A stretch of 50,767 nucleotides of DNA from an uncultured Ectothiorhodospiraceae bacterium (GTDB lineage Bacteria; Pseudomonadota; Gammaproteobacteria; UBA9214). The notes beneath the pieces were generated by a model. That model made no database searches, was not told the origin of the DNA, and saw only the letters and a list, made by a program, of their open reading frames with translations. Shown here piece by piece: positions 35,451-44,557 of this stretch. The position numbers were made by a program, and so were the translations under genes. The number at the start of each line of letters is the position of its first letter. The first letter of the stretch is position 1. The stretch spans positions 1-50,767 of the forward strand of contig CAMYMI010000017.1 of the NCBI GenBank assembly GCA_947259415.1, in the 5' to 3' direction.

Positions 35451-36842
35451 ATGAACCAACGTCTCGTTTTCGATGCTGACCTGATCAAGCGCTATGACCA
35501 GAGTGGTCCGCGCTATACCTCCTATCCGACTGTCGCCCAGTTCCACGACAGGATTACCGAGGAGGACTATCGCCGGTGGGCACAGCACAGCAACGAGGAC
35601 CCGATTCCGCGCGGGCTGTCTCTTTATCTGCACATCCCCTTCTGTGACACGGTGTGCTTCTACTGTGCCTGCAACAAGGTCGTCACCAAGAACCACGACC
35701 GCGCCACCCCCTACCTCGATCACCTGTACCATGAAATCGCGATGCAGAGCGTACTGTTCGATCGTGACCGCACAGTCGAGCAGTTACACTGGGGCGGCGG
35801 CACACCTACCTTCCTGGACCCGGATCAGATGCGTTCCCTGATGGATGTTGTCAGACGGCACTTCTCGCTGCGCGATGATGACAAGGGTGAGTACTCAATA
35901 GAGATCGATCCACGCTCCGTGGATTATGAAAAACTCAGGACCCTGCGCACAATCGGATTCAACCGGGTAAGCCTGGGCGTGCAGGATTTCAATCCCAAGG
36001 TACAGAAGGCTGTGAACCGGATCCAGGGCGAGGACCAGACCAGGGAAGTTTGCCTGGCTGCACGAGACATGGGCTTCAAATCCATCAATATGGACCTGAT
36101 GTATGGCCTGCCATTCCAGTCGGTGGAAAGTTACCAGGACACCCTCGAGCGTGCCGTTGCCATGAGTCCCGATCGCCTCGCGATCTACAACTATGCCCAC
36201 CTGCCCGAGCGCTTCAAACCACAGCGGCGTATACAGGAAGAGGATTTGCCCTCAGCGGATGAAAAACTCGACATCCTGCAGGCGACCATCGAGTTCCTGA
36301 CCAACGCGGGCTATGTTTATATCGGCATGGACCATTTTGCCAAGCCCGATGATGAACTCGCCATTGCACAGCGTCAGGGTACACTGCATCGCAACTTCCA
36401 GGGCTATTCGACCCACGCGGACTGCGACCTGGTTGGCATGGGAGTGTCGGCCATCGGCAAGGTCTGTGACAACTACAGCCAGAGTGTACGGGACCTCGAG
36501 GAATACTACCGGTTGATCGACGCTGGCAGACTGCCGCTGGAACGCGGCATTGAGCTCGAACCCGATGACCTGTTGCGACGCGAGGCCATCATTCAGTTGA
36601 TGTGTCATTTCTTCCTGGACATGAAGGCCCTGGAGGATAAATGGCAATTCAATTACAAGCTACATTTCGAGAAGGAACTGGAAGACCTGAAGACTATGCA
36701 GGCCGATGGCCTGCTGACTATAAAGGATGATATTCTGACCGTACTCCCGGCAGGCAGGCTGCTGGTACGTAATATCTGCATGGTTTTCGACAAGTATCTC
36801 CGGGACAACAAAACCCGCGTACGTTTTTCCAAGGTAATCTAG
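35451..36842 (+). CDS. hemN: Oxygen-independent coproporphyrinogen III oxidase HemN
   Basis: Radical SAM enzyme that converts coproporphyrinogen III to protoporphyrinogen IX without oxygen, in heme synthesis. From ATG 35451 it has 463 residues: an N-terminal SGPRYTSYPT element, the radical SAM cysteines C65/C69/C72 plus C74 (CDTVCFYCAC), GGGTPTFL, and the C-terminal HemN domain. A Met 20 codons upstream is in frame but lacks family sequence. It is preceded by an FNR box and ends 20 bp before the convergent fnr gene. Its product would supply heme for the cytochromes handled by the ccm genes. Confidence 0.97.
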   Translation: MNQRLVFDADLIKRYDQSGPRYTSYPTVAQFHDRITEEDYRRWAQHSNEDPIPRGLSLYLHIPFCDTVCFYCACNKVVTKNHDRATPYLDHLYHEIAMQSVLFDRDRTVEQLHWGGGTPTFLDPDQMRSLMDVVRRHFSLRDDDKGEYSIEIDPRSVDYEKLRTLRTIGFNRVSLGVQDFNPKVQKAVNRIQGEDQTREVCLAARDMGFKSINMDLMYGLPFQSVESYQDTLERAVAMSPDRLAIYNYAHLPERFKPQRRIQEEDLPSADEKLDILQATIEFLTNAGYVYIGMDHFAKPDDELAIAQRQGTLHRNFQGYSTHADCDLVGMGVSAIGKVCDNYSQSVRDLEEYYRLIDAGRLPLERGIELEPDDLLRREAIIQLMCHFFLDMKALEDKWQFNYKLHFEKELEDLKTMQADGLLTIKDDILTVLPAGRLLVRNICMVFDKYLRDNKTRVRFSKVI

Positions 36843-36861
36843 AGCGGAGCTGCAGCCCTGC

Positions 36862-37620
36862 TCAGGAACCGGTTGCCGAACTCGCCTCGGTGCAGCCCTC
36901 GAAAATTTCCTGCAGCCTGGCCATATCGAGCAGCGTTATCTGCCTCCTGTTGACCCGTAAAAGTTTCTGGTCCTGGAAATGGGCAAACAGACGGCTGACG
37001 GTTTCAATGGCCAATCCCAGGTAGTTGCCGATATCCTGGCGCGACATCGGCAGGTTTATCTCAGTGGCGGAAAGACCTCGCGTCTTGTAACGGGCTGACA
37101 GGCTGAGCAGAAAGGCAGCGAGCCGTTCATCGGCACTGCGCTTACCCAGCAATAGCAGCATGGAATGGTCGGCCGTGACCTCCCTGCCGACCACGCGCAT
37201 CATCTGTCGATGCAGGCTTGGTATCTCGGCGCACAGTTCATCCAGCTGGCTGAACGGCAGCTGACATACGCTGGATGTTTCCAGTGCAACCGAGAAGCTT
37301 TCATATTGCCCGTCACTCATCCCATCCAGGCCAACGATCTCGCCCGGCAAGGTAAAGCCGAGCACCTGCTCATCACCGTTCTTGGTCGTACAGTAGGTCT
37401 TCAGGGAGCCCGAGCGTACGGCATAGAGGGACTGCCCGGCATCTCCCGCCCGGAACAGGTGCTGGCCGGGCTGAAGTGGCGGCTGGTGCCTGATGATACT
37501 GTCGAGTTTCTCCAGGTCCGCGCCTTCGAGTCCGTGTGGCAGACACAGCTCGTTGAGGCTGCAGCTCCCGCAGGAGATCTTGATATCGTTAAGATTCAGC
37601 AGTTTTTCTTTACGCGGCAT
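36862..37620 (-). CDS. fnr: FNR/ANR-type oxygen-sensing transcription regulator
   Basis: Crp/FNR-family activator of 252 residues. The four [4Fe-4S] ligands expected in FNR are present: C17, C20, C26 (CGSCSLNELC) and C119. The cyclic-nucleotide-like sensor fold (LFRAGDAGQSLYAVRSGSLK) precedes a dimer helix and a helix-turn-helix (MSRQDIGNYLGLAIETVSRLF). E206, S209 and R210 fit the E-xx-SR recognition pattern for TTGAT half-sites. Such boxes occur nearby at 35267 and, imperfectly, at 17605. It is convergent with hemN. Confidence 0.95.
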   Translation of the reverse strand: MPRKEKLLNLNDIKISCGSCSLNELCLPHGLEGADLEKLDSIIRHQPPLQPGQHLFRAGDAGQSLYAVRSGSLKTYCTTKNGDEQVLGFTLPGEIVGLDGMSDGQYESFSVALETSSVCQLPFSQLDELCAEIPSLHRQMMRVVGREVTADHSMLLLLGKRSADERLAAFLLSLSARYKTRGLSATEINLPMSRQDIGNYLGLAIETVSRLFAHFQDQKLLRVNRRQITLLDMARLQEIFEGCTEASSATGS

Positions 37621-37800
37621 ACAGAGTGCCCCACACTCAGGGCTGCCTTTTTCAGCAGCTTTGCATGTTCTTCTCGACTAGACAGGTGGGATGCTGGTTC
37701 TATTTATTCGGGCGCACGTTTGGTGCAAATAGAAAATCTCGTCCCCGCAAACCACGTCCGTGCAGTTGCCTGACTATTGGTATGTTTATAAAGTAGCACA

Positions 37801-37813
37801 CCCGCCAGGCGGG
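37801..37813. repeat. Short inverted repeat CCCGCC-A-GGCGGG
   Basis: A perfect 6-bp inverted repeat around one base, 54 bp upstream of the proposed gshA start and between divergent fnr and gshA. It could be an operator or a very short hairpin; no regulator can be named. Confidence 0.3.
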
Positions 37814-37854
37814 ACAAAGGCTTTTATCACCCACCATCGCACAAGGATGCCCGA

Positions 37855-39453
37855 ATTATCAATAAGTTAGAAAACCTTTATCGGCTGGCTGAGGCACGGC
37901 TGTCCAACCTGGTCAACAGCGGCCGGCAGCGGTCGCTGCAGGGCGGGCTGATCGGTCTGGAAAAGGAAAGCCTGCGCGTCGGGCCCGATGGCAGCATTGC
38001 CCAGACACCCCACCCGGCTGCACTGGGCTCGGCCCTGACCCACCCCTGGATCACTACGGACTATTCCGAAGCCCTGCTGGAATTCATTACGCCACCGCTG
38101 GCCAGTGCGGTAGACGCCATGGCATTCCTGCGCGAACTGGAACATTTCGTTTACTCGCGCCTTGAAAACGAACTGCTCTGGTCAGCCAGTATGCCGTGCG
38201 TGGTCGAGGGGGAGTCGAGCATACCGCTGGCCCGCTATGGAGCTTCCAATGCCGGCCTGATGAAAACCGTTTACCGGCGCGGGCTGGGTTATCGTTACGG
38301 GCGGGTCATGCAGGTCATCGCCGGCGCACATTATAATTATTCATTCCCGGACAGCTTCTGGCCGCTTTACCAGGAACTGGAAAAAGACCCGCGTCCGCAG
38401 CAGGAATTCGTTTCCGATGCCTATTTCCACACGATCCGAAACCTGCAGCGTTTTGGCTGGCTCATTCCCTACCTGTTCGGGAGTTCGCCTGCAATCTGCA
38501 AGTCCTTCATGTGCGGTAAGCCAACCAAACTCGAGGAGTTGTACGGGAACAGCTACTATGCCCCTCACGCCACGTCCTTGCGCATGTGTGACATCGGCTA
38601 TCAGAACACCCATGAAAACGAGGCCGGATTCAAGGCGAATTACGACAATCTGGAAAGCTATATCGAAAGCCTGACGCATGCCATAGAAACGCCCCATCCA
38701 CCGTATCAGGAAATCGGTCTCAAGGTTGATGGCCAATTCCGCCAGCTCAATACGAACATCCTGCAGATCGAAAACGAATACTACAGCTCCGTTCGGCCCA
38801 AGCAGGTCCCGGAGTTCAACGAAAAGCCGACCCTGGCGCTCAAACGTCGCGGTGTACGCTACGTGGAACTGCGCTCCCTGGATATCAATATCTTCGACCC
38901 TCACGGTATCAGTGAGGTCCAGTGCCGGTTTCTTGAGACGCTGATGGCCTTCTGCCTGTTCCAGGATAGCCCGGTCATCGGCAGCCTGGAACGCAGTGAA
39001 ATCGACTTCAATCTTGATGCTGTCTGTTACGAGGGGCGCAAGCCGGGTCTGACCCTGCAACGCGACGGAACATCTATTGCACTCAAGTCCTGGGCTGGCG
39101 AGCTGCTGGATGCCATGTCAGGCTTTGCCGAGATACTCGATGCCGGCAAGCCTGGCAATCCCTACCGTAAAGCACTGCTGGAACAGTTCGATGCAGTCCG
39201 CGATCCGGACCGAACAGCGTCCGCACGGATCCTCGCCGACATGCATGCACATAAGGAAGGCTATTTTCATTTCGCCAAGCGTATGTCTGAGCAGCACCAC
39301 GCCTACTTTACCCATCTGCCTGAGAACCATAAAAGCTTCGCTGCCATCGAGGCAGCCGTGAGCAAATCAATACAGGATCAGAAGGCCATCGAGGCAGCCG
39401 ACAGCCAGTCGTTCGACGAGTTCCTGCAAGAGTACTTCTCCCAGAGCCTCTAG
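37855..39453 (+). CDS. gshA: Glutamate-cysteine ligase GshA with a non-standard start
   Basis: First enzyme of glutathione synthesis, ligating glutamate and cysteine. The frame carries GLIGLEKESLRVGPDG, TDYSEALLEFITPP, RGLGYRYGRVMQVIAGAHYNYS and RFGWLIPYLFGSSPA, all typical of proteobacterial GshA. The first in-frame ATG (38119) would remove about 88 conserved residues, including the EKESLR motif. Between the upstream stop and that motif I find no ATG, GTG or TTG in frame. An ATT at 37855 lies 7 nt after AAGGA and gives 532 residues, close to the 518 of E. coli. The ATG at 37847 is out of frame (it meets TAG after seven codons), so a 1-nt frameshift or sequence error is the alternative. Confidence 0.88.
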   Translation: MINKLENLYRLAEARLSNLVNSGRQRSLQGGLIGLEKESLRVGPDGSIAQTPHPAALGSALTHPWITTDYSEALLEFITPPLASAVDAMAFLRELEHFVYSRLENELLWSASMPCVVEGESSIPLARYGASNAGLMKTVYRRGLGYRYGRVMQVIAGAHYNYSFPDSFWPLYQELEKDPRPQQEFVSDAYFHTIRNLQRFGWLIPYLFGSSPAICKSFMCGKPTKLEELYGNSYYAPHATSLRMCDIGYQNTHENEAGFKANYDNLESYIESLTHAIETPHPPYQEIGLKVDGQFRQLNTNILQIENEYYSSVRPKQVPEFNEKPTLALKRRGVRYVELRSLDINIFDPHGISEVQCRFLETLMAFCLFQDSPVIGSLERSEIDFNLDAVCYEGRKPGLTLQRDGTSIALKSWAGELLDAMSGFAEILDAGKPGNPYRKALLEQFDAVRDPDRTASARILADMHAHKEGYFHFAKRMSEQHHAYFTHLPENHKSFAAIEAAVSKSIQDQKAIEAADSQSFDEFLQEYFSQSL

Positions 39454-39595
39454 CCCATGCTCCCCGCCATGTTACTTGCCGCCTACCTTGTCCATTTCAC
39501 ACTGCTGGGCCTGAATCCACGATATCCAGCCGGAAGCAGCCGGGCCGCAGTATCCGCAGCAGGCCATTTCGCAGAATTCGCGGGGCAAACGACGG

Positions 39596-39928
39596 TCAGA
39601 TATGTGATACCAGCCTGGCCTCCGGCACGGAATCCTGGATCGCCCCGACAATTTCGAAGCGGATCCCCGGTATCGGCCGGGTCGACACCCAGAGCAGGTT
39701 GAGTTTCAGGTTGAATTCAGCGAATACCACGGCATGCTCAAAGTGACCGAGCACGAGATGGATATTATTGACCGTCTTGTTGATCAGGGTCCGAGGTTTT
39801 TTTTTCAGGCCGGGGATCAGCACCATGAAGTCACTCAGCGGCCTGCCGTCCTCATCGTGCGATGGTGCACGGTTTCTTAACGGCTCCGATGCGTCCTGGA
39901 ACAATAATGAGATTCGTGGCAGCGTCAT
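39596..39928 (-). CDS. Small hypothetical protein
   Basis: A 110-residue protein from ATG 39928 (MTLPRISLLFQDASEPL); a GTG two codons earlier is possible. It reads as a folded soluble domain with alternating hydrophobic strands (VNNIHLVLGHFEHAVVFAEFNLKLNLLWVSTRP, here noted only as a strand-rich segment around 50-85 ending in PIPGIRFEIVGAIQDSVPEA). I do not recognise the family. It stands alone on the minus strand between gshA and a DUF302 gene. The 142 bases between gshA and its end hold no clear gene. Confidence 0.65.
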   Translation of the reverse strand: MTLPRISLLFQDASEPLRNRAPSHDEDGRPLSDFMVLIPGLKKKPRTLINKTVNNIHLVLGHFEHAVVFAEFNLKLNLLWVSTRPIPGIRFEIVGAIQDSVPEARLVSHI

Positions 39929-40087
39929 GGTCACAGACTCATGCGATCTACCCGCATGATAGCCGAATATCCGTCACAGGCTGTAATCAGAGCCCAGACG
40001 GTAACCTGGATTCAGGCTATAAGTGATTGTTTTATATGCTGATATAACGGCCCGCAGGGCCATTGGGCGTCCAGGGGACGGGCGTGA

Positions 40088-40483
40088 CTAGTGACTCAAG
40101 GCGTCACGGACACGTTCCAGCCGCGCACGCACCTCACCGGCCAGGGCCTCGATCCCTTCCACGTCGACCAGGCTCAGAACGGCGGCAGGGTCCATGAAAC
40201 CGACGGTGATGGAACCGTCGTCTTCTTCACGAACAATGACATTGCAAGGCAACAACAGACCGATATCGGGATCTGCCTCGATGGCCTGGCTGGCCAACAC
40301 CGGATTGCATGCACCCAGGATACGATAGGGTTTTCTGTCGATATCCAGTTTCTTCTTCAGCGTCTCGGCGACATCGATCTCGGTCAGGATGCCGAATCCC
40401 TCCTTCTGGAGTTCTTCCGCAACCCTGTTCTGGACGTCCTCGATGTTACCTGAAACATTCATTGTAAAACCGTACATACTCAT
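40088..40483 (-). CDS. DUF302 family protein
   Basis: A 131-residue protein with the DUF302 pattern: FGILTEIDVAETLKKKL, then YRILGACNPVLASQAI, IGLLLPCNVIVREEDDG and the C-terminal VGFMDPAAVL. It has no signal peptide. Function is unknown; family members often sit near redox or metal genes. Two Met codons lie at the start (MSMYGF). It starts 15 bp after the end of purC on the same strand, so the two may be co-transcribed. Confidence 0.9.
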   Translation of the reverse strand: MSMYGFTMNVSGNIEDVQNRVAEELQKEGFGILTEIDVAETLKKKLDIDRKPYRILGACNPVLASQAIEADPDIGLLLPCNVIVREEDDGSITVGFMDPAAVLSLVDVEGIEALAGEVRARLERVRDALSH

Positions 40484-40498
40484 GTCTCTCCTGCTTGG

Positions 40499-41383
40499 CT
40501 ATGTCGTCAGGCGTGTTTGCGCCTCACGATACTTCTCTGCCGTTCTTACAATCACATCATGCGGCAAGGCCGGGCCGGGAGGTGTCTTGTCCCAGTCCAG
40601 GGTTTCAAGGTAGTCGCGCACATACTGCTTGTCAAAACTGGCCGGGCTGCTGCCGGGCTCATAGGTATCCGCCGGCCAGAAGCGCGAGGAATCCGGGGTC
40701 AGCAACTCATCGATCAGCACCAGCCTGCCACCATCATCCAGGCCAAATTCGAACTTGGTATCGGCGATGATGATGCCGCGCTCCAGCGCATAGGCGGCAC
40801 ACCGGGTGTAGATCGCCAGGCTGACATCGCGCACCTGTTCCGCCAGCTCGGCTCCGATTAACTCCCGGGTCTTGTCGAAATCGATGTTCTCGTCATGGTC
40901 GCCGACAGCGGCCTTGGTGGAGGGTGTAAAGATCGGCTCCGGCAGCTTGTCTGCCATCTTCAACCCGGCCGGAAGGGCAATACCGCACACCGCCCCGGTT
41001 TGCTGGTAGTCCTTCCAGCCTGAACCGATCAGGTAACCGCGTACAATAGCCTCCACTGGCAGAGCATTGAGTTTCCTGACGACGATAGCCCGTCCCTCGA
41101 TCGCGTTCCGCTCGGCGGCGTCCGGTACGGCCTCTTTCAGGGTCATGTGCGCAAGGTGGTTCGGCATCAGATCCGCGGTCCGATCGAACCAGAAATTCGA
41201 GACGGCGGTCAGTACCGCGCCCTTGCCGGGTATGGGATCCGGCAGGATCACATCGAAGGCCGACAGACGATCGGTCGTGACAATCAGCAGGTGGTCATCC
41301 CCGACGCCATAGACATCGCGGACCTTGCCACGATTCAATAGCGGCAGACTTTTCAGGTTGGTTTCATAAAGTACTTCTTTCAT
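40499..41383 (-). CDS. purC: SAICAR synthase PurC
   Basis: Phosphoribosylaminoimidazole-succinocarboxamide synthase of purine synthesis, 294 residues, of the longer yeast-like type. Motifs are [16 protein letters not shown] (ATP site), [35 protein letters not shown] and [14 protein letters not shown]. It is divergent from purE-purK, so the pathway genes flank a shared 252-bp regulatory gap. Confidence 0.97.
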   Translation of the reverse strand: MKEVLYETNLKSLPLLNRGKVRDVYGVGDDHLLIVTTDRLSAFDVILPDPIPGKGAVLTAVSNFWFDRTADLMPNHLAHMTLKEAVPDAAERNAIEGRAIVVRKLNALPVEAIVRGYLIGSGWKDYQQTGAVCGIALPAGLKMADKLPEPIFTPSTKAAVGDHDENIDFDKTRELIGAELAEQVRDVSLAIYTRCAAYALERGIIIADTKFEFGLDDGGRLVLIDELLTPDSSRFWPADTYEPGSSPASFDKQYVRDYLETLDWDKTPPGPALPHDVIVRTAEKYREAQTRLTT

Positions 41384-41537
41384 GGCTTTAAGTCTTCCGG
41401 TCAGATTTGATGAAAGCAGCGATTGTACCTCCTGGAGGCCCCGCTGCGAATATCGAAATCACCTATCTGCGCTGCGGGACGCCCCCCCCCGCAACCGGGC
41501 TACCGGAAATAATGGTTCTACTGCCATCCATATCCTG

Positions 41538-41565
41538 TGATCAGGCACTTCTGATCAGGCACTTC
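41538..41565. repeat. Perfect 14-bp tandem repeat in the purC-purE gap
   Basis: TGATCAGGCACTTC occurs twice head to tail (41538-41551 and 41552-41565). It ends 9 bp upstream of a candidate -35 for purE. It does not resemble the enterobacterial PurR box. It could be a repressor site pair or a simple recent duplication. Confidence 0.7.
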
Positions 41566-41573
41566 AGGAATTG

Positions 41574-41601
41574 TCGACAGGCGGGTCGAGGATGGTAGAA
41601 T
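41574..41601 (+). promoter_or_regulatory. Candidate sigma70 promoter for purE-purK
   Basis: TCGACA (41574-41579) and TAGAAT (41596-41601) match 5/6 each and are 16 bp apart. The implied start is about 28 bp before the purE ATG. The tandem repeat at 41538-41565 lies immediately upstream. Confidence 0.5.
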
Positions 41602-41635
41602 TGCATTTTTCAACCTTCAAAAACTATACAGAATC

Positions 41636-42133
41636 ATGACTATGGACACACCTAAAGTAGCTGTCATTATGGGCAGTAACAGTGACTGGGACATCATGAA
41701 ACCGGCTGTCGACATGCTGGAGAAATTCGGCGTTGCCTGCGAGGCCAGGGTCATCTCGGCCCATCGCGCCACTGATATGCTGGTCGAATACGCGGAGGGG
41801 TTGCGCGAGCGTGGATTTGTCTGTGCCATTGCCGGGGCTGGCGGTGCAGCGCATCTGGCCGGCGTGCTGGCTGCCAAGACCACCCTGCCGGTCCTTGGCG
41901 TACCCGTACCCTCGAAATACCTCAAGGGAATGGATTCGCTGCTGTCTACGGTACAGATGCCCAAGGGTATTCCTGTTGCCACCTTTGCCATTGGCGAGGC
42001 CGGCGCCGCAAATGCCGCTCTGTATGCCATCAGCATTATCGCAGTGACTGATCCCGGGATGGCAAAAAAGGTCGCTGACTTCCGCAAGGATCAGGAAGAG
42101 ATGGTTCGCAATATGAAACTGCCGCCGGAATGA
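41636..42133 (+). CDS. purE: N5-carboxyaminoimidazole ribonucleotide mutase PurE
   Basis: Class I PurE, 165 residues, moving the carboxyl group of N5-CAIR to give CAIR. Conserved elements are VIMGSNSDWDIM, VISAHRATDML, AGAGGAAHLAGVLAAKT and VPVPSKYLKGMDSLLSTVQMP. Its stop overlaps the purK start (ATGA), so the two partner enzymes are translated together. Confidence 0.97.
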   Translation: MTMDTPKVAVIMGSNSDWDIMKPAVDMLEKFGVACEARVISAHRATDMLVEYAEGLRERGFVCAIAGAGGAAHLAGVLAAKTTLPVLGVPVPSKYLKGMDSLLSTVQMPKGIPVATFAIGEAGAANAALYAISIIAVTDPGMAKKVADFRKDQEEMVRNMKLPPE

Positions 42134-43257
42134 TTCTGCCTGGCGCTACGCTTGGCATGATCGGTGGCGGCCAGCTCGGCCGTATGTTCACCATTGCAGC
42201 GCGCAGCATGGGTTACCAGGTCATCATCCTTGATCCCGACCCGCACAGCCCGGCCGGTACCATCGCCGACCAGCACATCCAGGCCGATTATCACGACCAT
42301 GCCGCACTCGATATGCTGGGTGACTACTGTGCTGTTGTTACTGCTGAATTTGAAAATATTCCCCTGTCCAGCCTCACGCGGGTGCAGCAGCACTGTCCGG
42401 TGCTACCCGATCCGGAAACCATCGCCATGGCGCAGGACAAGCTACTGGAAAAGGAATATCTCGATGAGCAAGATTTTCCGACCGTGGCCTTCTACTCGAT
42501 ACAGACGAGCGAAGACCTCGTGGAAGCCATGGGTGAACTCGAGGGCCCGGGGATCCTGAAGATTACACAGCCTAGCTACCCCGGGCAGGGCCAGCACGCG
42601 GTCAACTCATTTGAGGAGGCCCTCGAGGCCTACCAGGCAATGGGAGAAAAGCCGTGCATTCTGGAAGAACGCCTCTTTGTCACCAAGCGACTTTCTGTCA
42701 TTCTGGCGCGCAGCATTAACGGTGACATCGAAAGCTACCCGGTATCCGAGAATGAATATATCAGGGGAACACTCGATCTTTCACTGGCACCGGCACGCAT
42801 TGATGATGAAACAGCTGATAACGCCGTGGAGATGGCCTGTGACCTCGCTGACAAGCTGGATTACTGTGGAGTACTGTCAGTCGAACTGTTTCTGGTCGAA
42901 GACGATGATCTGCTGGTTAACACCATTGCTCCGCGCCCGCATAACAGCGGTCATTTCACCGTAGATGCCTGCACCACATCGCAATTCGACCAGCAAGTAC
43001 GCGCTCTGTGCGGCCTGCCACCGAGTGATACCGAACTGCTGCTGCCGGTTGCCATGGTCAACCTGATGGGGGACCTGTGGACGAACGGCACGCCGCACTG
43101 GGAGGAGGTCTTCAAGGAAGACCGGGCCCTGTTGCACCTCTATGGCAAGCGCGAGACCCGACCCGGTCGCAAGATGGGACACATCAACTGTCTTGCTGAT
43201 GATGTAGAGAGTGCGCTGGAGATGGCCACTGAGTTGCGCGCCAGACTGGCACCCTGA
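42130..43257 (+). CDS. purK: 5-(carboxyamino)imidazole ribonucleotide synthase PurK
   Basis: ATP-grasp enzyme that carboxylates AIR with bicarbonate to give N5-CAIR for PurE; 375 residues. It begins MILPGATLGMIGGGQLGRMF with the N-terminal nucleotide-type fold, has the ATP-grasp core (CILEERLFVTKRLSVILARS, CGVLSVELFLVEDDDLLVNTIAPRPHNSGH) and the C-terminal barrel (KMGHINCLADD). Length is standard. Confidence 0.97.
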   Translation: MILPGATLGMIGGGQLGRMFTIAARSMGYQVIILDPDPHSPAGTIADQHIQADYHDHAALDMLGDYCAVVTAEFENIPLSSLTRVQQHCPVLPDPETIAMAQDKLLEKEYLDEQDFPTVAFYSIQTSEDLVEAMGELEGPGILKITQPSYPGQGQHAVNSFEEALEAYQAMGEKPCILEERLFVTKRLSVILARSINGDIESYPVSENEYIRGTLDLSLAPARIDDETADNAVEMACDLADKLDYCGVLSVELFLVEDDDLLVNTIAPRPHNSGHFTVDACTTSQFDQQVRALCGLPPSDTELLLPVAMVNLMGDLWTNGTPHWEEVFKEDRALLHLYGKRETRPGRKMGHINCLADDVESALEMATELRARLAP

Positions 43258-43453
43258 AGCAGGCACACCTGCCGGTTGCATACCTGATGTGCCGGCTTCG
43301 AAATAGTCCAGACTGACAGCGAATCAGCAGTCACCCTCATTGCGGGCAATCAAAGCACGCAGCAATGATCTATCATCCAGAAGTGTAGATTAACCGGCAT
43401 CCTTCCGCTTAAAACCGGGCCAACAGGCGAAAATACAAACACATAATAATTTC

Positions 43454-44419
43454 ATGGCCAAAAAGCACCACAGCTGGCTGGATCTTCTTGGTGTAGAGCT
43501 GACCCCGGTCAGCCATCACGAACGCCTGGTATCAACCCTCGGCGGATTTCTGGGGATACTCGGTATCCTGGGCATCAGCCATTTCTTCCTTGGGGATCCG
43601 GCAGCCCTTCTGATAGTGGCCTCGATAGGAGCATCTGCCGTACTCCTGTTCGCCGTGCCCCACGGCGCCCTGGCACAACCCTGGGCGGTGCTCGGGGGGC
43701 ATACCGTCTCGGCGCTTGTCGGGGTCAGCTGTGCACTGCTGGTACCGCACGAGCTGCTCGCGGCCAGCCTGGCCGTTGGCCTTTCCATCGGTGCCATGTA
43801 CTACCTGCGCTGCACGCACCCGCCCGGGGGAGCCACTGCCCTGTTCGCGGTCATCGGCGGTGATACGATACACGGCCTCGGCTACCAGTATGTCCTGACC
43901 CCGGTATTGCTGAATGCAGCGGTCCTGGTGCTGGTCGCCGTCCTGTTCAACTACTCTTTCCCATGGCGCCGCTACCCGGCCTACCTCGCCTATCGCTACC
44001 AGGAACAGCAGGCCGGGACTGCCACAGAAAGCTACAGCTCGATTGCGCACGCCGATCTGGTCAGTGCACTGTCGCAGATCGACTCCTTCATTGATGTGTC
44101 TGAACACGATCTGCTCAAGATTTACGAACTGGCGACCGGCATGCCGCAGCAGAGGCTTTTTCCAGCGGAAAAGATCCATCCCGGACAGTTCTACAGCAAC
44201 GGCAAGCATGGTGATGAGTGGTCTGTACGGCAGGTAGTCGATCACTTACCCAGTGAAGATCCTGCAAAGGACATGCTGGTCTACAAAGTGGTGGCTGGCC
44301 ACGGCCGCAGGAGTTCAGGGGTGCTGACACGCACTGAATTCGCACGCTGGACCGCGCATGAGGTGATCCGTGATGAAAAGAGCTGGAAACGGGTTTCCGA
44401 GGACAGCCAGCCTGCATAA
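43454..44419 (+). CDS. HPP family membrane protein
   Basis: A 321-residue protein whose first 180 residues hold about five membrane helices with the HPP-family pattern (LIVASIGASAVLLFAVPHGALAQPWAV reads as one helix-loop unit around 50-76, then RCTHPPGGATAL). The histidine-proline-proline motif gives the family name. Relatives include nitrite transporters of plastids. The C-terminal 140 residues are soluble and charged, and I do not recognise them with confidence. ATG 43454 follows AT-rich DNA; the 196-bp gap after purK has a weak 5-bp hairpin near 43259-43272 and no gene. Confidence 0.88.
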   Translation: MAKKHHSWLDLLGVELTPVSHHERLVSTLGGFLGILGILGISHFFLGDPAALLIVASIGASAVLLFAVPHGALAQPWAVLGGHTVSALVGVSCALLVPHELLAASLAVGLSIGAMYYLRCTHPPGGATALFAVIGGDTIHGLGYQYVLTPVLLNAAVLVLVAVLFNYSFPWRRYPAYLAYRYQEQQAGTATESYSSIAHADLVSALSQIDSFIDVSEHDLLKIYELATGMPQQRLFPAEKIHPGQFYSNGKHGDEWSVRQVVDHLPSEDPAKDMLVYKVVAGHGRRSSGVLTRTEFARWTAHEVIRDEKSWKRVSEDSQPA

Positions 44420-44513
44420 TCTCATCCCGGTCAGCGGCGTCCCCCACCTGTACCTGTTCTTACTGGTTCTGTGGATGGCCGTACTGGTCTTCGCCAGCAT
44501 CGTAATGATCTGA
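44373..44513 (+). CDS. Possible 46-residue single-helix membrane protein
   Basis: ATG 44373 to TGA 44511-44513 encodes MKRAGNGFPRTASLHNLIPV followed by a strongly hydrophobic C-terminal helix (HLYLFLLVLWMAVLVF, then ASIVMI). It overlaps the 3' end of the HPP gene by 47 bp in another frame. The helix itself lies almost wholly outside that gene, which favours a real peptide, but there is no other evidence. It could be a small partner of the HPP protein. Confidence 0.35.
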   Translation: MKRAGNGFPRTASLHNLIPVSGVPHLYLFLLVLWMAVLVFASIVMI

Positions 44514-44557
44514 ATCAGCCGACTCCTGATGTCAAACAACCAAGCGGCAAACGCAGT

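Noticed and set aside
36843-36861. Bidirectional terminator between hemN and fnr
   Set aside because: The gap is 19 bases and no stem of useful length or T-run is present.
39457-39702. Plus-strand 81-codon frame after gshA with a hydrophobic start
   Set aside because: Only the first 20 residues look membrane-like; the rest is low-complexity and overlaps the more protein-like minus-strand gene at 39596-39928.
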